DNA of 33,218 nucleotides from Dehalococcoidales bacterium (GCA_016844285.1 JAENIS010000004.1:1-33218); one strand, 5' to 3'; shown: positions 23,003-30,570, counted from the stretch's first letter. A program made the numbers and translations. Notes: generated by a model from the sequence alone, not told the origin.

Positions 23003-24508
23003 ATGGTGATACTGGATAAGGCGGAATGGCATGACCAAGCCGAGGTTATCGTGGTCGGGTATGGGGGTGGGGGTGGGGTAGCCGCAGTGACCGCCCATGA
23101 CGCCGGAGCCGATGTTCTGATTGTGGAGAAACAGCCGGCGGAAACCCATGTCAACAACACCTTGATGTCAGGCGGGGCATTCATCAGCCCGACCGATGTT
23201 AAAGGCACGGAGGAATACCTGCGCATCCTGGCTCATGTCGATAAAGACCTGTTCTGGACTGACCCGGAAATCATCAAAGTCTGGGCGGAGTATACCTGCC
23301 AGAACCGGGCATGGGTCGACCAGATGGGAGGTCAGGTAGAATTCTGGCCAGGAGTAGCCGGTGCCCACCGGGAGCTAATGGGCAATGACGTCATCAAGAT
23401 TCATCGTTTCCCGGAGGCGGGGCGAGGCTTTATGGGTTTCCTTAAAAAGCTGGTAAATCAACGCCAGATAAAGACGATGCATGGCACCAGAGCCAGGAGA
23501 CTGATTACCAACCACCGTGGCGAGGTCATCGGCGTAACCGTCCAGAGAGAGGATGGTTCGGAGATAAACCTGAAGGCAACCCGGTCGGTTATCCTGTCGA
23601 CCGGTGGCTTTGAGTTTAACGACACGATGAAGCTCCAATTTCTCCGCTGCTATCCCATCTATTTCACCGGTAGTCAGGCCAATACCGGAGCGGGAGTAAA
23701 GATGGCGATGAGTGTCGGTGCCGACCTGTGGCACATGAACTGCTGTGCCGCCGGATTCGTGATGAAGTTCCCTGAGCTACCTTTCGCTTTTGCTCCGCAA
23801 CTGCGTGGTAGAGAGCAGGGACGTACTACCGGTACCAGAGCATCACCATCTAGTTGTGGCTATATTATTGTGGATAAGACCGGGCACCGGTTCACCAACG
23901 AGAATTTCAAACAGCATCATATCAGCTATGAGCTAGGCGGGTATGATAGCCGCAGTCTAAACTTCCCGCGTATCCCCGCCTACTGGATAATGGACCGAAA
24001 AAGAATTGAAGATGGGCCACTATCGGGGACTAATGGCGGGGCGGCTGGCCCGGTGTGCTTCTACCAGTGGGGCGAAGACAATAAAACAGAGATTGATAGA
24101 GGCTGGATAATCAGTGCCGAGGACATCAGCGAACTGGGACGGAAACTAGGCATCGACCCGGAAAACCTCAAAAAAACGGTCGAGAACTATAATAGCTATT
24201 GCCGTAACGGTAGTGACCCCGAGCTTCGCCGGCGGCCAGATGGCCTGGTGCCCCTGGATACGCCGCCTTACTATGGGGTGAAGCTATGGCCAGGAGGGCC
24301 AAATACCCAGGGCGGTCCCCGCCGTAACTACAAGGCGCAGGTAGTCGATGTCGAGAGTGACCCTATCCCCGGCCTGTATGCCGCCGGAGAGCTAGGCTCG
24401 GTCTTCGGTATGCTCTATACCGGTGGTGGTAACCTTGGTGAATGCCTGTCTTTTGGTCGGATTGCCGGTGAGAATGCAGCCAGGGAAAAACCACGCTCCA
24501 TCAGCTAG
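23003..24508 (+). CDS. FAD-binding fumarate reductase/flavocytochrome c-like flavoprotein
   Basis: A 501-residue FAD-binding_2 family oxidoreductase. The dinucleotide motif VVGYGGGGG begins at residue 17 and Glu42 (LIVEKQ) would bind the FAD ribose. The C-terminal YAAGELGSVFGMLYTGGGNL plus GECLSFGRIAGENAA completes the FAD site. A capping domain with HRFTNENFKQHH carries candidate catalytic residues. It resembles fumarate or urocanate reductases and ketosteroid dehydrogenases. It has no haem motif, no covalent-FAD histidine region I can identify and no signal peptide, so a soluble reductase or dehydrogenase of unknown substrate is likely. ATG 23003 fits the AGGAGGT site better than GTG 22997. 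It stands alone under its own promoter. Confidence 0.88.
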   Translation: MVILDKAEWHDQAEVIVVGYGGGGGVAAVTAHDAGADVLIVEKQPAETHVNNTLMSGGAFISPTDVKGTEEYLRILAHVDKDLFWTDPEIIKVWAEYTCQNRAWVDQMGGQVEFWPGVAGAHRELMGNDVIKIHRFPEAGRGFMGFLKKLVNQRQIKTMHGTRARRLITNHRGEVIGVTVQREDGSEINLKATRSVILSTGGFEFNDTMKLQFLRCYPIYFTGSQANTGAGVKMAMSVGADLWHMNCCAAGFVMKFPELPFAFAPQLRGREQGRTTGTRASPSSCGYIIVDKTGHRFTNENFKQHHISYELGGYDSRSLNFPRIPAYWIMDRKRIEDGPLSGTNGGAAGPVCFYQWGEDNKTEIDRGWIISAEDISELGRKLGIDPENLKKTVENYNSYCRNGSDPELRRRPDGLVPLDTPPYYGVKLWPGGPNTQGGPRRNYKAQVVDVESDPIPGLYAAGELGSVFGMLYTGGGNLGECLSFGRIAGENAAREKPRSIS

Positions 24509-24570
24509 ATTGCCAAACAAGATATGATAGTATTATTTTTGCCGGAAATCGCCAAACAAGGTAATCGAGA

Positions 24571-24664
24571 TTGTTTAATAACCTATCCCCCTGTCCCCTT
24601 CCCCTGGTAAGGGAAGGGGAGTGTAGGTAAGAGAGAAAAAGGGTGAAGGGTTAGTAGACAATTT
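24571..24664. repeat. C-rich/G-rich palindromic repeat
   Basis: TTGTTTAATAACCTATCCCC is followed by CCCCTTCCCCTGGTAAGGGAAGGGG and a degraded tail ending AGGGTTAGTAGACAA. It lies immediately before the hydroxypyruvate isomerase ribosome site, as the repeat at 17834 does for the aldolase gene. Confidence 0.7.
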
Positions 24665-24688
24665 AGGTAATCGAAGAGGAGGGATAAT

Positions 24689-25480
24689 ATGCTTAGATTC
24701 AGCGCCAACTTGTCATGGCTGTTCACCGAGGTTGGTTTTCTCGACCGTTTTGAACGGGCATCGAGGGCCGGCTTCAAGGCAGTGGAGTGTGCTCCCCCTT
24801 ATGAGTGGCAAAAGGAAGTATTAGCCGAAAAGCTGGCAAAGTACGGTCTGCAAATGGTATTGACCAATCTGCCGTCAGGTAACTGGAACGGCGGCGAGCG
24901 CGGTATTGCCTGTCTGCCTGACAGAGTGGGCGAATTTCAGGAAGGCATTGGACAGGCTATCGAGTACGCTAAAGCCTTACACTGCCCGCGGCTTAATTGT
25001 ACTGTCGGCATCACACCTAAGGGAGTACCTGCCGAGAAGCTGCACCAGACGCTGGTGGCAAACCTCCGCTTTGCTGCTATTGCACTGGAAAAGGAAGGCG
25101 TGCGCTTGCTGGTGGAGCCTATCAACGACCAGGATATTCCCGGATTTTATCTCACCCGTACGCGGGATGCCCTGCAAGTGATTAAGGAAGTCAATCACCC
25201 CAACCTCTGGCTCCAATATGACATCTACCACGCGCAGGTGGCAGAAGGTAACCTGACCAAAACCATCAGGGACAATCTGGCCCGTATTGCCCATATCCAG
25301 TTGGCGGATAATCCGGGGCGGCACGAGCCGGGAACCGGCGAGATTAACTTCACCAATCTGTTGCGCTTCATTGATGAGGCCGGCTACGACGGCTGGATTG
25401 GCTGCGAATACAAGCCGGCCGGTGTGACTGAAGACGGTCTTAAATGGCTTAAACCATATCTTAAGGAAGGAGGTAAATAA
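24689..25480 (+). CDS. hyi: Hydroxypyruvate isomerase
   Basis: A 263-residue TIM-barrel protein of the Hyi family, which interconverts hydroxypyruvate and tartronate semialdehyde. The N-terminus LRFSANLSWLFTEV and PPYEW are typical. The two catalytic glutamates correspond to Glu143 (LLVEPIND) and Glu240 (IGCEYKP), nearly the same numbering as E. coli Hyi. DIYHAQ and the HEPGTGEIN segment add further metal and substrate ligands. The ATG follows GAGGAGGG. The stop overlaps the reductase start by one base (TAATG), so the two are coupled and the product tartronate semialdehyde can pass directly to the next enzyme. Confidence 0.94.
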   Translation: MLRFSANLSWLFTEVGFLDRFERASRAGFKAVECAPPYEWQKEVLAEKLAKYGLQMVLTNLPSGNWNGGERGIACLPDRVGEFQEGIGQAIEYAKALHCPRLNCTVGITPKGVPAEKLHQTLVANLRFAAIALEKEGVRLLVEPINDQDIPGFYLTRTRDALQVIKEVNHPNLWLQYDIYHAQVAEGNLTKTIRDNLARIAHIQLADNPGRHEPGTGEINFTNLLRFIDEAGYDGWIGCEYKPAGVTEDGLKWLKPYLKEGGK

Positions 25481-26367
25481 TGGCAAAGCTTGGTTTCATT
25501 GGCTTAGGTATCATGGGCAAACCGATGGCAGGCCATCTCCTGGCTGCCGGACACACACTATCTGTTTACGATGTTATCCCGGGACCGGTCAAAGAGCTGG
25601 TGGCGAAGGGTGCCAGCGCCGCTAAGAGCAACAAGGAAGTAGCCCAGAACTCTGACATTGTCTTCATCATAGTGCCAGACACCCCGGATGTGGCCGCCGT
25701 TTTGTTTGGCAAGGATGGTGTCGCTGAAGGTGTCCGTCCGGGTTCGATTGTGGTTGACATGAGTTCCATATCACCCATTGCCACCAAAGAGTTTGCCACC
25801 AAGCTCAATGCTCTGGGTGCCAAAGTGCTTGACGCTCCTGTTTCCGGCGGCCAGGTAGGGGCGGAAAAAGCCACCCTTTCCATCATGGTTGGCGGTCCGC
25901 CGGCGGTTTTTGAGGAGATTAAGCCGTATTTCCAGCTTATGGGCAAGAATATTGTCCATATCGGTGGTAACGGGGATGGCCAGACGTGCAAGGTAGCCAA
26001 CCAGATTGTGGTGGCTTTGACGATTGAGGCGGTTAGTGAGGCGCTTCTCTTTGCCGCTAAGGCCGGTGCTGACCCCAAAAAGGTGCGGGAAGCCCTGCTT
26101 GGTGGCTTCGCCCAGAGCCGCATACTGGAGTTACATGGGGAACGGATGCTCCAGCGCAACTTCGCTCCCGGTTTCCGCATCCGTTTACATCAGAAAGACC
26201 TCAACCTGGCGCTGCAGGGAGCACGTGACCTGGGGTTGAGTTTGCCGAACACAGCCATTGCACTGCAACTGTTTAATGCCGTGGCGGCACAGGGTGATGC
26301 TGACCTCGACCATTCGGCGATGCTGCTGGCACTGGAAAAGCTGGCCAACCACAAGGTCAGCGGGTAG
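25480..26367 (+). CDS. garR: 2-hydroxy-3-oxopropionate (tartronate semialdehyde) reductase
   Basis: A 295-residue beta-hydroxyacid dehydrogenase reducing tartronate semialdehyde to D-glycerate with NAD(P)H. The N-terminal GLGIMGKPMA (8-17) is the cofactor loop, DAPVSGG is at 118-124 and catalytic Lys171 lies in GQTCKVANQ, all diagnostic for the family. Length and C-terminus are normal for GarR/GlxR. Other beta-hydroxyacid dehydrogenases share these motifs, but pairing with Hyi makes this assignment strong. Its stop TAG is formed by the TA target site and first G of the MITE-like element that follows, so the element sits exactly at the gene's end. The ribosome site AAGGAGG lies within the end of hyi. 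Confidence 0.93.
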   Translation: MAKLGFIGLGIMGKPMAGHLLAAGHTLSVYDVIPGPVKELVAKGASAAKSNKEVAQNSDIVFIIVPDTPDVAAVLFGKDGVAEGVRPGSIVVDMSSISPIATKEFATKLNALGAKVLDAPVSGGQVGAEKATLSIMVGGPPAVFEEIKPYFQLMGKNIVHIGGNGDGQTCKVANQIVVALTIEAVSEALLFAAKAGADPKKVREALLGGFAQSRILELHGERMLQRNFAPGFRIRLHQKDLNLALQGARDLGLSLPNTAIALQLFNAVAAQGDADLDHSAMLLALEKLANHKVSG

Positions 26368-26643
26368 TGTCATGTCGGCTAAATAATTGACTTATGTGTC
26401 TTATGAGAGATGGGGTGGGTGTGACTTAATTCACCAACGGCTTCAAGCGAATACCCATCCCCCTTACCCCCTTCCCGACGGGAAGGGGGTGACTAAGCAA
26501 AAGAGAGGGGGCTACGCCCCCTCTCTTAAACCTCTTCCCCTTCTCCTCGTGAGGAGAAGGGGATAAAGGGGATGAGGTCGTCAGTAAGCGGTGAAGTTTG
26601 CTAAAAAGGTAATTCGTAAAGTGATTAACCTGATACGACACTA
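26365..26643. mobile_element. MITE-like element, copy 2
   Basis: A 279-bp element flanked by TA on both sides. The left terminus is TAGTGTCATGTCGGCTAAAT and the right terminus (inverted) is TAGTGTCGTATCAGGTTAAT. The interior holds CCCCCTTCCCGACGGGAAGGGGG, GAGAGGGGGCTACGCCCCCTCTC and CCCCTTCTCCTCGTGAGGAGAAGGGG. There is no coding capacity. It lies between the tartronate semialdehyde reductase and glycerate kinase genes, beginning in the stop codon of the first and ending 26 bp before the start of the second. Confidence 0.75.
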
Positions 26644-26669
26644 GTCCAGAGCGGCGGTTGACGTGGGCC

Positions 26670-28013
26670 ATGATTATCAAGAATAAGCTTGAGTTAGCGA
26701 CGACGGAGCTAAGAAAGCAAGTTCTCGACATCGTTGAGGCGGGTATTGCCCGCGTGCTGCCCGCGGAGATTATGAAATCCGCCGTCAGGTATGACCCGGT
26801 CGGCCGCATCCTGGTGGTGAATGACTTTAGCTATGACCTCTCGCCGGGTCGCGTATTCGTCATCGGTGGAGGTAAAGCCTCGGCACTGATGGCGGAGACA
26901 CTGGAAGACATCCTGTCATCCGACAATATATCGGCCGGTGTCGTCAACTGTAATTACCAGGTGGGTGACGGCAAGCAGCGTAAAGTAAGAGTCATCGAGG
27001 CTGGCCATCCCTTGCCGGACGAGAGAGGTCTGGCTGGTGTCAGGCAGATGCTGGCTCTCAAAGAGCAGTATGCCATCGGTGCGAATGACCTGGTCATCTG
27101 CCTCATCTCCGGTGGTGGTTCGGCGCTAATGCCCTGTCCTGCCGAAGGGGTAAGCCTGGCCGAGAAACAAAAAGTAACCCGGCTATTGTTAGGTTGCGGG
27201 GCAACCATCCATGAAATCAATGCGGTCAGGAAGCACCTCTCCCGAACCAAGGGAGGGCAGTTGGGTGGCCATTTTTCACCAGCGACGGTGGTGTCCCTGA
27301 TATTATCCGATGTCGTGGGTAATGACCTGGATGTCATTGCCTCCGGCCAGACCTGCCCCGATGCCTCATCTTTTATCGATGCCTGTAATGTCCTGGAGAA
27401 GTATGGTTTGCTGGAGCGGGTACCCCGGGGGGTCAGGGACGTTTTGAGCCGGGGGTGTCAGGGTGAGGTCGAAGAAACACCCAAGACCCTGAACAATTGT
27501 CACAATCATATCATCGGCGATAATCGGCTGGCCATGGAGGCGATGGCCGATAAAGCCAGAGAACTGGGCTTGACTCCCAGCATTGTTACCGCTGAGCAAG
27601 AAGGGGAAACCACGGCGGTAGCTCAAAGCCGAGCCGCCGAGGTTTTAGCGGGAAAGTACGCCGGCGTTGATGTCATTCTTATCGGCGGGGAAACGACACC
27701 GAAACTACCTGCCAACGCCGGGAGGGGGGGACGTAATCAACACTATGCCGCCGTCTCGATGCTGGCGATGGCACCCTATGCCGGGGAATGGGTGGTGGCC
27801 AGTGTCGGCACGGATGGTGCGGACTTCTTGCCGGAGGTGGCCGGAGCGATAGTTGATAACAGCTCCCTCTCCAGCGCCAGTGGCATCGATGTTAAATCAT
27901 ACCTTGACCGCTATGATAGCCACACGTTGTTAGCGAAAATGGGACGGTCTCTGATTGTGACCGGCAGCACCGGCACCAACGTTGGCGATGTTATTGTCTA
28001 CGCATTAAGGTAA
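26670..28013 (+). CDS. Glycerate 2-kinase (MOFRL/GckA family)
   Basis: A 447-residue MOFRL-family glycerate kinase, phosphorylating D-glycerate to 2-phosphoglycerate. The N-terminal domain has VFVIGGGKAS, EAGHPLPDERG, LICLISGGGSALMP and NAVRKHLSRTKGGQL. The C-terminal MOFRL part has GGETTP, GRGGRNQHYA and ASVGTDGADF, the family's signature string. Together these are unmistakable. I chose ATG 26670 over a TTG at 26658; the ribosome site is weak in both cases. The gene follows the tartronate semialdehyde reductase, from which a MITE now separates it, and completes the path from hydroxypyruvate to glycolysis. Confidence 0.92.
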   Translation: MIIKNKLELATTELRKQVLDIVEAGIARVLPAEIMKSAVRYDPVGRILVVNDFSYDLSPGRVFVIGGGKASALMAETLEDILSSDNISAGVVNCNYQVGDGKQRKVRVIEAGHPLPDERGLAGVRQMLALKEQYAIGANDLVICLISGGGSALMPCPAEGVSLAEKQKVTRLLLGCGATIHEINAVRKHLSRTKGGQLGGHFSPATVVSLILSDVVGNDLDVIASGQTCPDASSFIDACNVLEKYGLLERVPRGVRDVLSRGCQGEVEETPKTLNNCHNHIIGDNRLAMEAMADKARELGLTPSIVTAEQEGETTAVAQSRAAEVLAGKYAGVDVILIGGETTPKLPANAGRGGRNQHYAAVSMLAMAPYAGEWVVASVGTDGADFLPEVAGAIVDNSSLSSASGIDVKSYLDRYDSHTLLAKMGRSLIVTGSTGTNVGDVIVYALR

Positions 28014-28046
28014 GTTTAGCTTCGCGTCGGAGTTCAGACTCCGTGA

Positions 28047-28280
28047 TTACCCAAGATGGTTCCACTCGTCAACCGAAATTTCGCGGCCGATAATTTCAGC
28101 CACCTCTCGGAGCATTATCCGCAACTGAGAAATCGAGTACTCAGCATTCGTAGGGATAGCGAGACGGTGCTGCTGATAGACCATAAACTGATGCCGCGTT
28201 CCTGAATACGGACCATCAAAACCCAGCTTTCTGAGCCGGCGGATGAACCTTGGACGTTTACACGGTCTCCACCGGCTCAC
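28047..28280 (-). CDS. hicA: HicA-type mRNA interferase toxin
   Basis: A 77-residue HicA-like toxin with a double-stranded-RNA-binding-like fold. The catalytic His30 is in SGTRHQFMVY and is followed by IPTNAEYSISQLRIMLRE, matching the typical VPxHxxxxGTLxxIxR region in a divergent form. HicA cleaves mRNA and tmRNA independently of the ribosome. The start lies 23 bp inside the end of the antitoxin gene, so translation is coupled and antitoxin comes first, an order common in HicB-HicA systems of this type. The glycerate kinase gene converges on it, with only 33 bp between. Confidence 0.88.
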   Translation of the reverse strand: MSRWRPCKRPRFIRRLRKLGFDGPYSGTRHQFMVYQQHRLAIPTNAEYSISQLRIMLREVAEIIGREISVDEWNHLG

Positions 28281-28530
28281 GTTGCGGCTCCTTATTCAGG
28301 TCAATGCCAGCAATCACCGGCAGGGAATGCCCCAACTTCAACCCCACCACGAGCCAATCCTCTAAGGTTGAGCGTAACTCATCCTGGCATTCCCTCAACG
28401 AGCTACCAAATGCAACTACACCCTTGCACAGTGGTATGCGACCCGCAAAAGTACCATCTTCAAGCTTATCATAAACTGCCTGGGACATAGCCTCCTCTAC
28501 GTAGTTAGTAAGGATAAATTGTACGCCCAT
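28258..28530 (-). CDS. hicB: HicB-type antitoxin
   Basis: A 90-residue HicB antitoxin. The degenerate RNase H-like domain shows DKLEDGTFAGRIPLCKGVVA followed by GSSLRECQDELRSTLEDWL, the hallmark of the family. The C-terminus (IAGIDLNKEP) is short and no full helix-turn-helix or ribbon-helix-helix is evident, so DNA binding may be lacking or weak. It precedes and overlaps hicA. The ATG follows GGCAGGGG, and a promoter with an extended -10 lies 30 bp upstream. Confidence 0.88.
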   Translation of the reverse strand: MGVQFILTNYVEEAMSQAVYDKLEDGTFAGRIPLCKGVVAFGSSLRECQDELRSTLEDWLVVGLKLGHSLPVIAGIDLNKEPQREPVETV

Positions 28531-28559
28531 GACATACCCCTGCCTTCTGCTTATGCTAG

Positions 28560-28568
28560 ATTATACCA
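28560..28568 (-). promoter_or_regulatory. Extended -10 promoter for hicBA
   Basis: On the minus strand TGGTATAAT gives a perfect -10 with the TGn extension. The -35 is poor, as usual for extended -10 promoters. Predicted leader about 23 nt. Confidence 0.6.
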
Positions 28569-28663
28569 TGCAAGACACACCCGCTGGCTCCAGTTCCAGC
28601 GTTACCAGTAGAGAAGGATGAATTTGCACCTCAACGTATCAATCGGGACTGAGCTGCCTTAGA

Positions 28664-29218
28664 TTAGCTCTTACCGAACTTATCCTTAAAGACTATCTCC
28701 GCCATTTCCTTTCTGGGTCTGGCTTCAGGCTGCTCATCCGGGTATCCCAGCACCATCAGGATAACGCAAGTGTACTCCGACGGCACCCCCAGGAGAGTTT
28801 CCACTTTTTTAGAATCCATCCCCCCGATGAACATCGTCCCCAACCCCAAGGACTCCGCCGCCAGCACCATATGCTCCAGGGCAACTCCGGCATCAAACAT
28901 GTACCAGGAACCACCCTTATCCGTGGTCGGCTGACCGTCACGGAAGGCGGCTTTGTTAAGCTCAGCACAGGCGACGATGAGGACCGGGGCAGTCTTGACG
29001 GCGTTAGTCCCCCGGTTGCCCGTCCTTAAAATGTTATCGGCAATTTGCGTCTTGATATTGCTATCCTTGACGATAATCCACCGCCAGGTCTGGGTATTCC
29101 CCCAGGAAGGTGCCAGCCTGCCGGCATCGAGGATGGTATCCAGTGTTTTCTGGTCTACCGGTGTTGCCTTGTAAGCACGAATGGTTCTCCTCTTTTTGAT
29201 TACTTCCAGAATGTCCAT
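28664..29218 (-). CDS. Nitroreductase-family FMN protein
   Basis: A 184-residue flavin-dependent nitroreductase-like protein. The N-terminal IKKRRTIRAYKATPV is the usual FMN-phosphate-binding start (RRSIR type), PSWGNTQTWRW corresponds to the APSxxNxQPW motif, and GLGTMFIGGMD plus VLGYPDE close the FMN site. Such proteins reduce nitro groups, quinones or enones, or act in cofactor metabolism, and the physiological substrate cannot be read from sequence. The ATG follows AAGGAGGG. It has an excellent promoter and an operator-like palindrome in its leader, so it is probably repressed by a regulator encoded elsewhere. Confidence 0.9.
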   Translation of the reverse strand: MDILEVIKKRRTIRAYKATPVDQKTLDTILDAGRLAPSWGNTQTWRWIIVKDSNIKTQIADNILRTGNRGTNAVKTAPVLIVACAELNKAAFRDGQPTTDKGGSWYMFDAGVALEHMVLAAESLGLGTMFIGGMDSKKVETLLGVPSEYTCVILMVLGYPDEQPEARPRKEMAEIVFKDKFGKS

Positions 29219-29230
29219 GTTGCCCTCCTT

Positions 29231-29280
29231 GTTAATATCTTATTAACAGCCATTATACGTGGTTTAATTTTCCTATTCAA
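29231..29280 (-). promoter_or_regulatory. Promoter and operator-like palindrome for the nitroreductase gene
   Basis: On the minus strand TTGAAT (29275-29280) is 17 bp from a perfect TATAAT (29252-29257). Immediately downstream, at 29231-29247, is the perfect dyad GTTAATA-N3-TATTAAC covering the expected transcription start and leader, a classical repressor position. Confidence 0.72.
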
Positions 29281-29301
29281 GTACGAAGAGGCGAGATTGT
29301 T

Positions 29302-29365
29302 GAATCACCTACACTTCCCCTGACCCCTTCCCAAGGGAAGGGGTCAGGGGAAGTGTAGGTGATTC
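29302..29365. repeat. 64-bp perfect palindrome
   Basis: Two 31-bp arms, left starting GAATCACCTACACTTCCCC and right ending GGGGAAGTGTAGGTGATTC, are perfect inverted copies with only AA between them. It shares the CCCCTTCCC/GGGAAGGGG core of the other repeats. Confidence 0.9.
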
Positions 29366-29370
29366 CGCTG

Positions 29371-29466
29371 TCTTTGCGAGGAGCGCAGCGACGTGGCAAT
29401 CCGGGCAGGCGAAGTCCCCATCCAGATTGCTTCGCCTCCGCCTGCGGCGGATGGTCTCGCAATGAC
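29371..29466. repeat. GTCATTGCGAG-type palindromic repeat
   Basis: TCTTTGCGAGGAGCGCAGCG at the left pairs with CTCGCAATGACA at the right, with GGCAATCC..GATTGCTTCGCC and a CCGCCTGCGGCGG hairpin inside. Same family as 22783-22861. Together with the palindrome before it and the promoter elements it fills the gap 29219-29601. Confidence 0.75.
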
Positions 29467-29509
29467 ATTGAGCCAACTAAAATTGAGTAAAGGACCGGTC
29501 TCGTTATCC

Positions 29510-29538
29510 TTGACAGGATAAACCAAATGAGCTATCGT
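29510..29538 (+). promoter_or_regulatory. Promoter for the crotonase gene
   Basis: TTGACA (29510-29515), 17-bp spacer, TATCGT (29533-29538). The ATG at 29602 is about 57 nt after the predicted start. Confidence 0.55.
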
Positions 29539-29601
29539 TTAGTTTCTGACGACTAGCTGGGTTTGGTAGCCCGTTGTTTCAAAAAAGGAGGTACAGGTAG
29601 C

Positions 29602-30552
29602 ATGTCTTATCAATACATTATCTACGAGAATCGGCATCTGGAGAATGTGGCCAGGATTACGCTCAATCGTCCGGAAAAGCTGAATGCTCTTAATGCCGGG
29701 CTTCTGGACGAGCTATTCGCGGCTCTCGCCGAAGCGGAGGACGATGATAAGGTAAAAGTAGTTATCATCAGAGGAGCGGGGCGTTGCTTCTGTCCGGGTT
29801 ATGATTTAAATCCGACGCCAGTTGAGCCTATCAAAGGACCTCCTCCAGAGTATGATGGCCGCGGCCTCAGTTGGTCTTTCTTTGCCAGGGGTCGACGGGA
29901 GCGAACTGTGGCTGAGGACTTGAGATTTCTTTATTTTCGGGCCAATAAATGGCTCAGCCTCTGGGATTACCGCAAAATCAGCATCGCTCAAGTGCATAAC
30001 TATTGCCTATCGGGGGGTAACGAACTAGCCGGCAACTGCGACTTGCTCATATGCTCGGACGACGCTGTCTTTGGTCATCCGGCATCGAGAGCGGTAGGTA
30101 ACCTGCCCAACAGCTATGGTGCTTTGTGGGCAATCAACATGGGGTTGAAACAGGCGAAGTGGCTGGCGATTACGGGTAAGACGATGAACGCAGAAGAAGC
30201 GCTGCGTGTTGGTTATGTTAATAAAGTGGTGCCCAAGGAAAAACTGGAGGAGGAAACTAACGAAGCCGCCCGGACAGTAGCTTTGATGGACATGGAATAT
30301 CTCACCATACACAAACGCACCATCAACCGGTTCTTTGAAATCGCCGGATTGAAGGCTTCGATTGATTCGGGTGTTGAGTTTGATGGTCTCTACCATGCTT
30401 CTGCCGCCAAGAGTGCTGCTGAGTTCAAGCAATTAACCAAGGAGAAGGGACTGAAGTCAGCTCTTGACTGGAGGGATGGTAAGTATGCCGATGGTCGTAC
30501 CGTCAAGAAAGCGCCTCGGTCAGACAAACAAAACACCAGGAAGAAAGATTGA
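29602..30552 (+). CDS. Enoyl-CoA hydratase/isomerase (crotonase) family protein
   Basis: A 316-residue crotonase-fold protein. RITLNRPEKLNALN (18-31), the oxyanion-hole strand GAGRCFCPGYDL (58-69) and SGGNELAGNCDLLICSDDAVFG (137-158) are clear. A longer insertion lies between residues 70 and 115 than in ordinary enoyl-CoA hydratases. Glu141 corresponds to the first catalytic glutamate of hydratases, but the second (in FGxPE) is replaced: FGHPASR has Ala161. The reaction may therefore be isomerisation, decarboxylation or another CoA-thioester chemistry rather than simple hydration. ATG 29602 follows AAGGAGGTACAGGTAGC; an upstream frame to 29563 is not supported. It stands alone under its own promoter. 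Confidence 0.88.
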   Translation: MSYQYIIYENRHLENVARITLNRPEKLNALNAGLLDELFAALAEAEDDDKVKVVIIRGAGRCFCPGYDLNPTPVEPIKGPPPEYDGRGLSWSFFARGRRERTVAEDLRFLYFRANKWLSLWDYRKISIAQVHNYCLSGGNELAGNCDLLICSDDAVFGHPASRAVGNLPNSYGALWAINMGLKQAKWLAITGKTMNAEEALRVGYVNKVVPKEKLEEETNEAARTVALMDMEYLTIHKRTINRFFEIAGLKASIDSGVEFDGLYHASAAKSAAEFKQLTKEKGLKSALDWRDGKYADGRTVKKAPRSDKQNTRKKD

Positions 30553-30570
30553 TTCTTTTTCGTAGCTAAA

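Noticed and set aside
25566..26180. 204-codon minus-strand frame within the tartronate semialdehyde reductase gene
   Set aside because: Antisense shadow of a gene with complete catalytic motifs and a ribosome site.
28028..28043. CGGAGT/ACTCCG hairpin between glycerate kinase and hicA as a terminator
   Set aside because: Only a 6-bp stem with no T-run on either strand; too weak to call.
15626..29466. CRISPR array
   Set aside because: The repeats are palindromic, unevenly spaced, separated by genes and have no unique spacers or cas genes.
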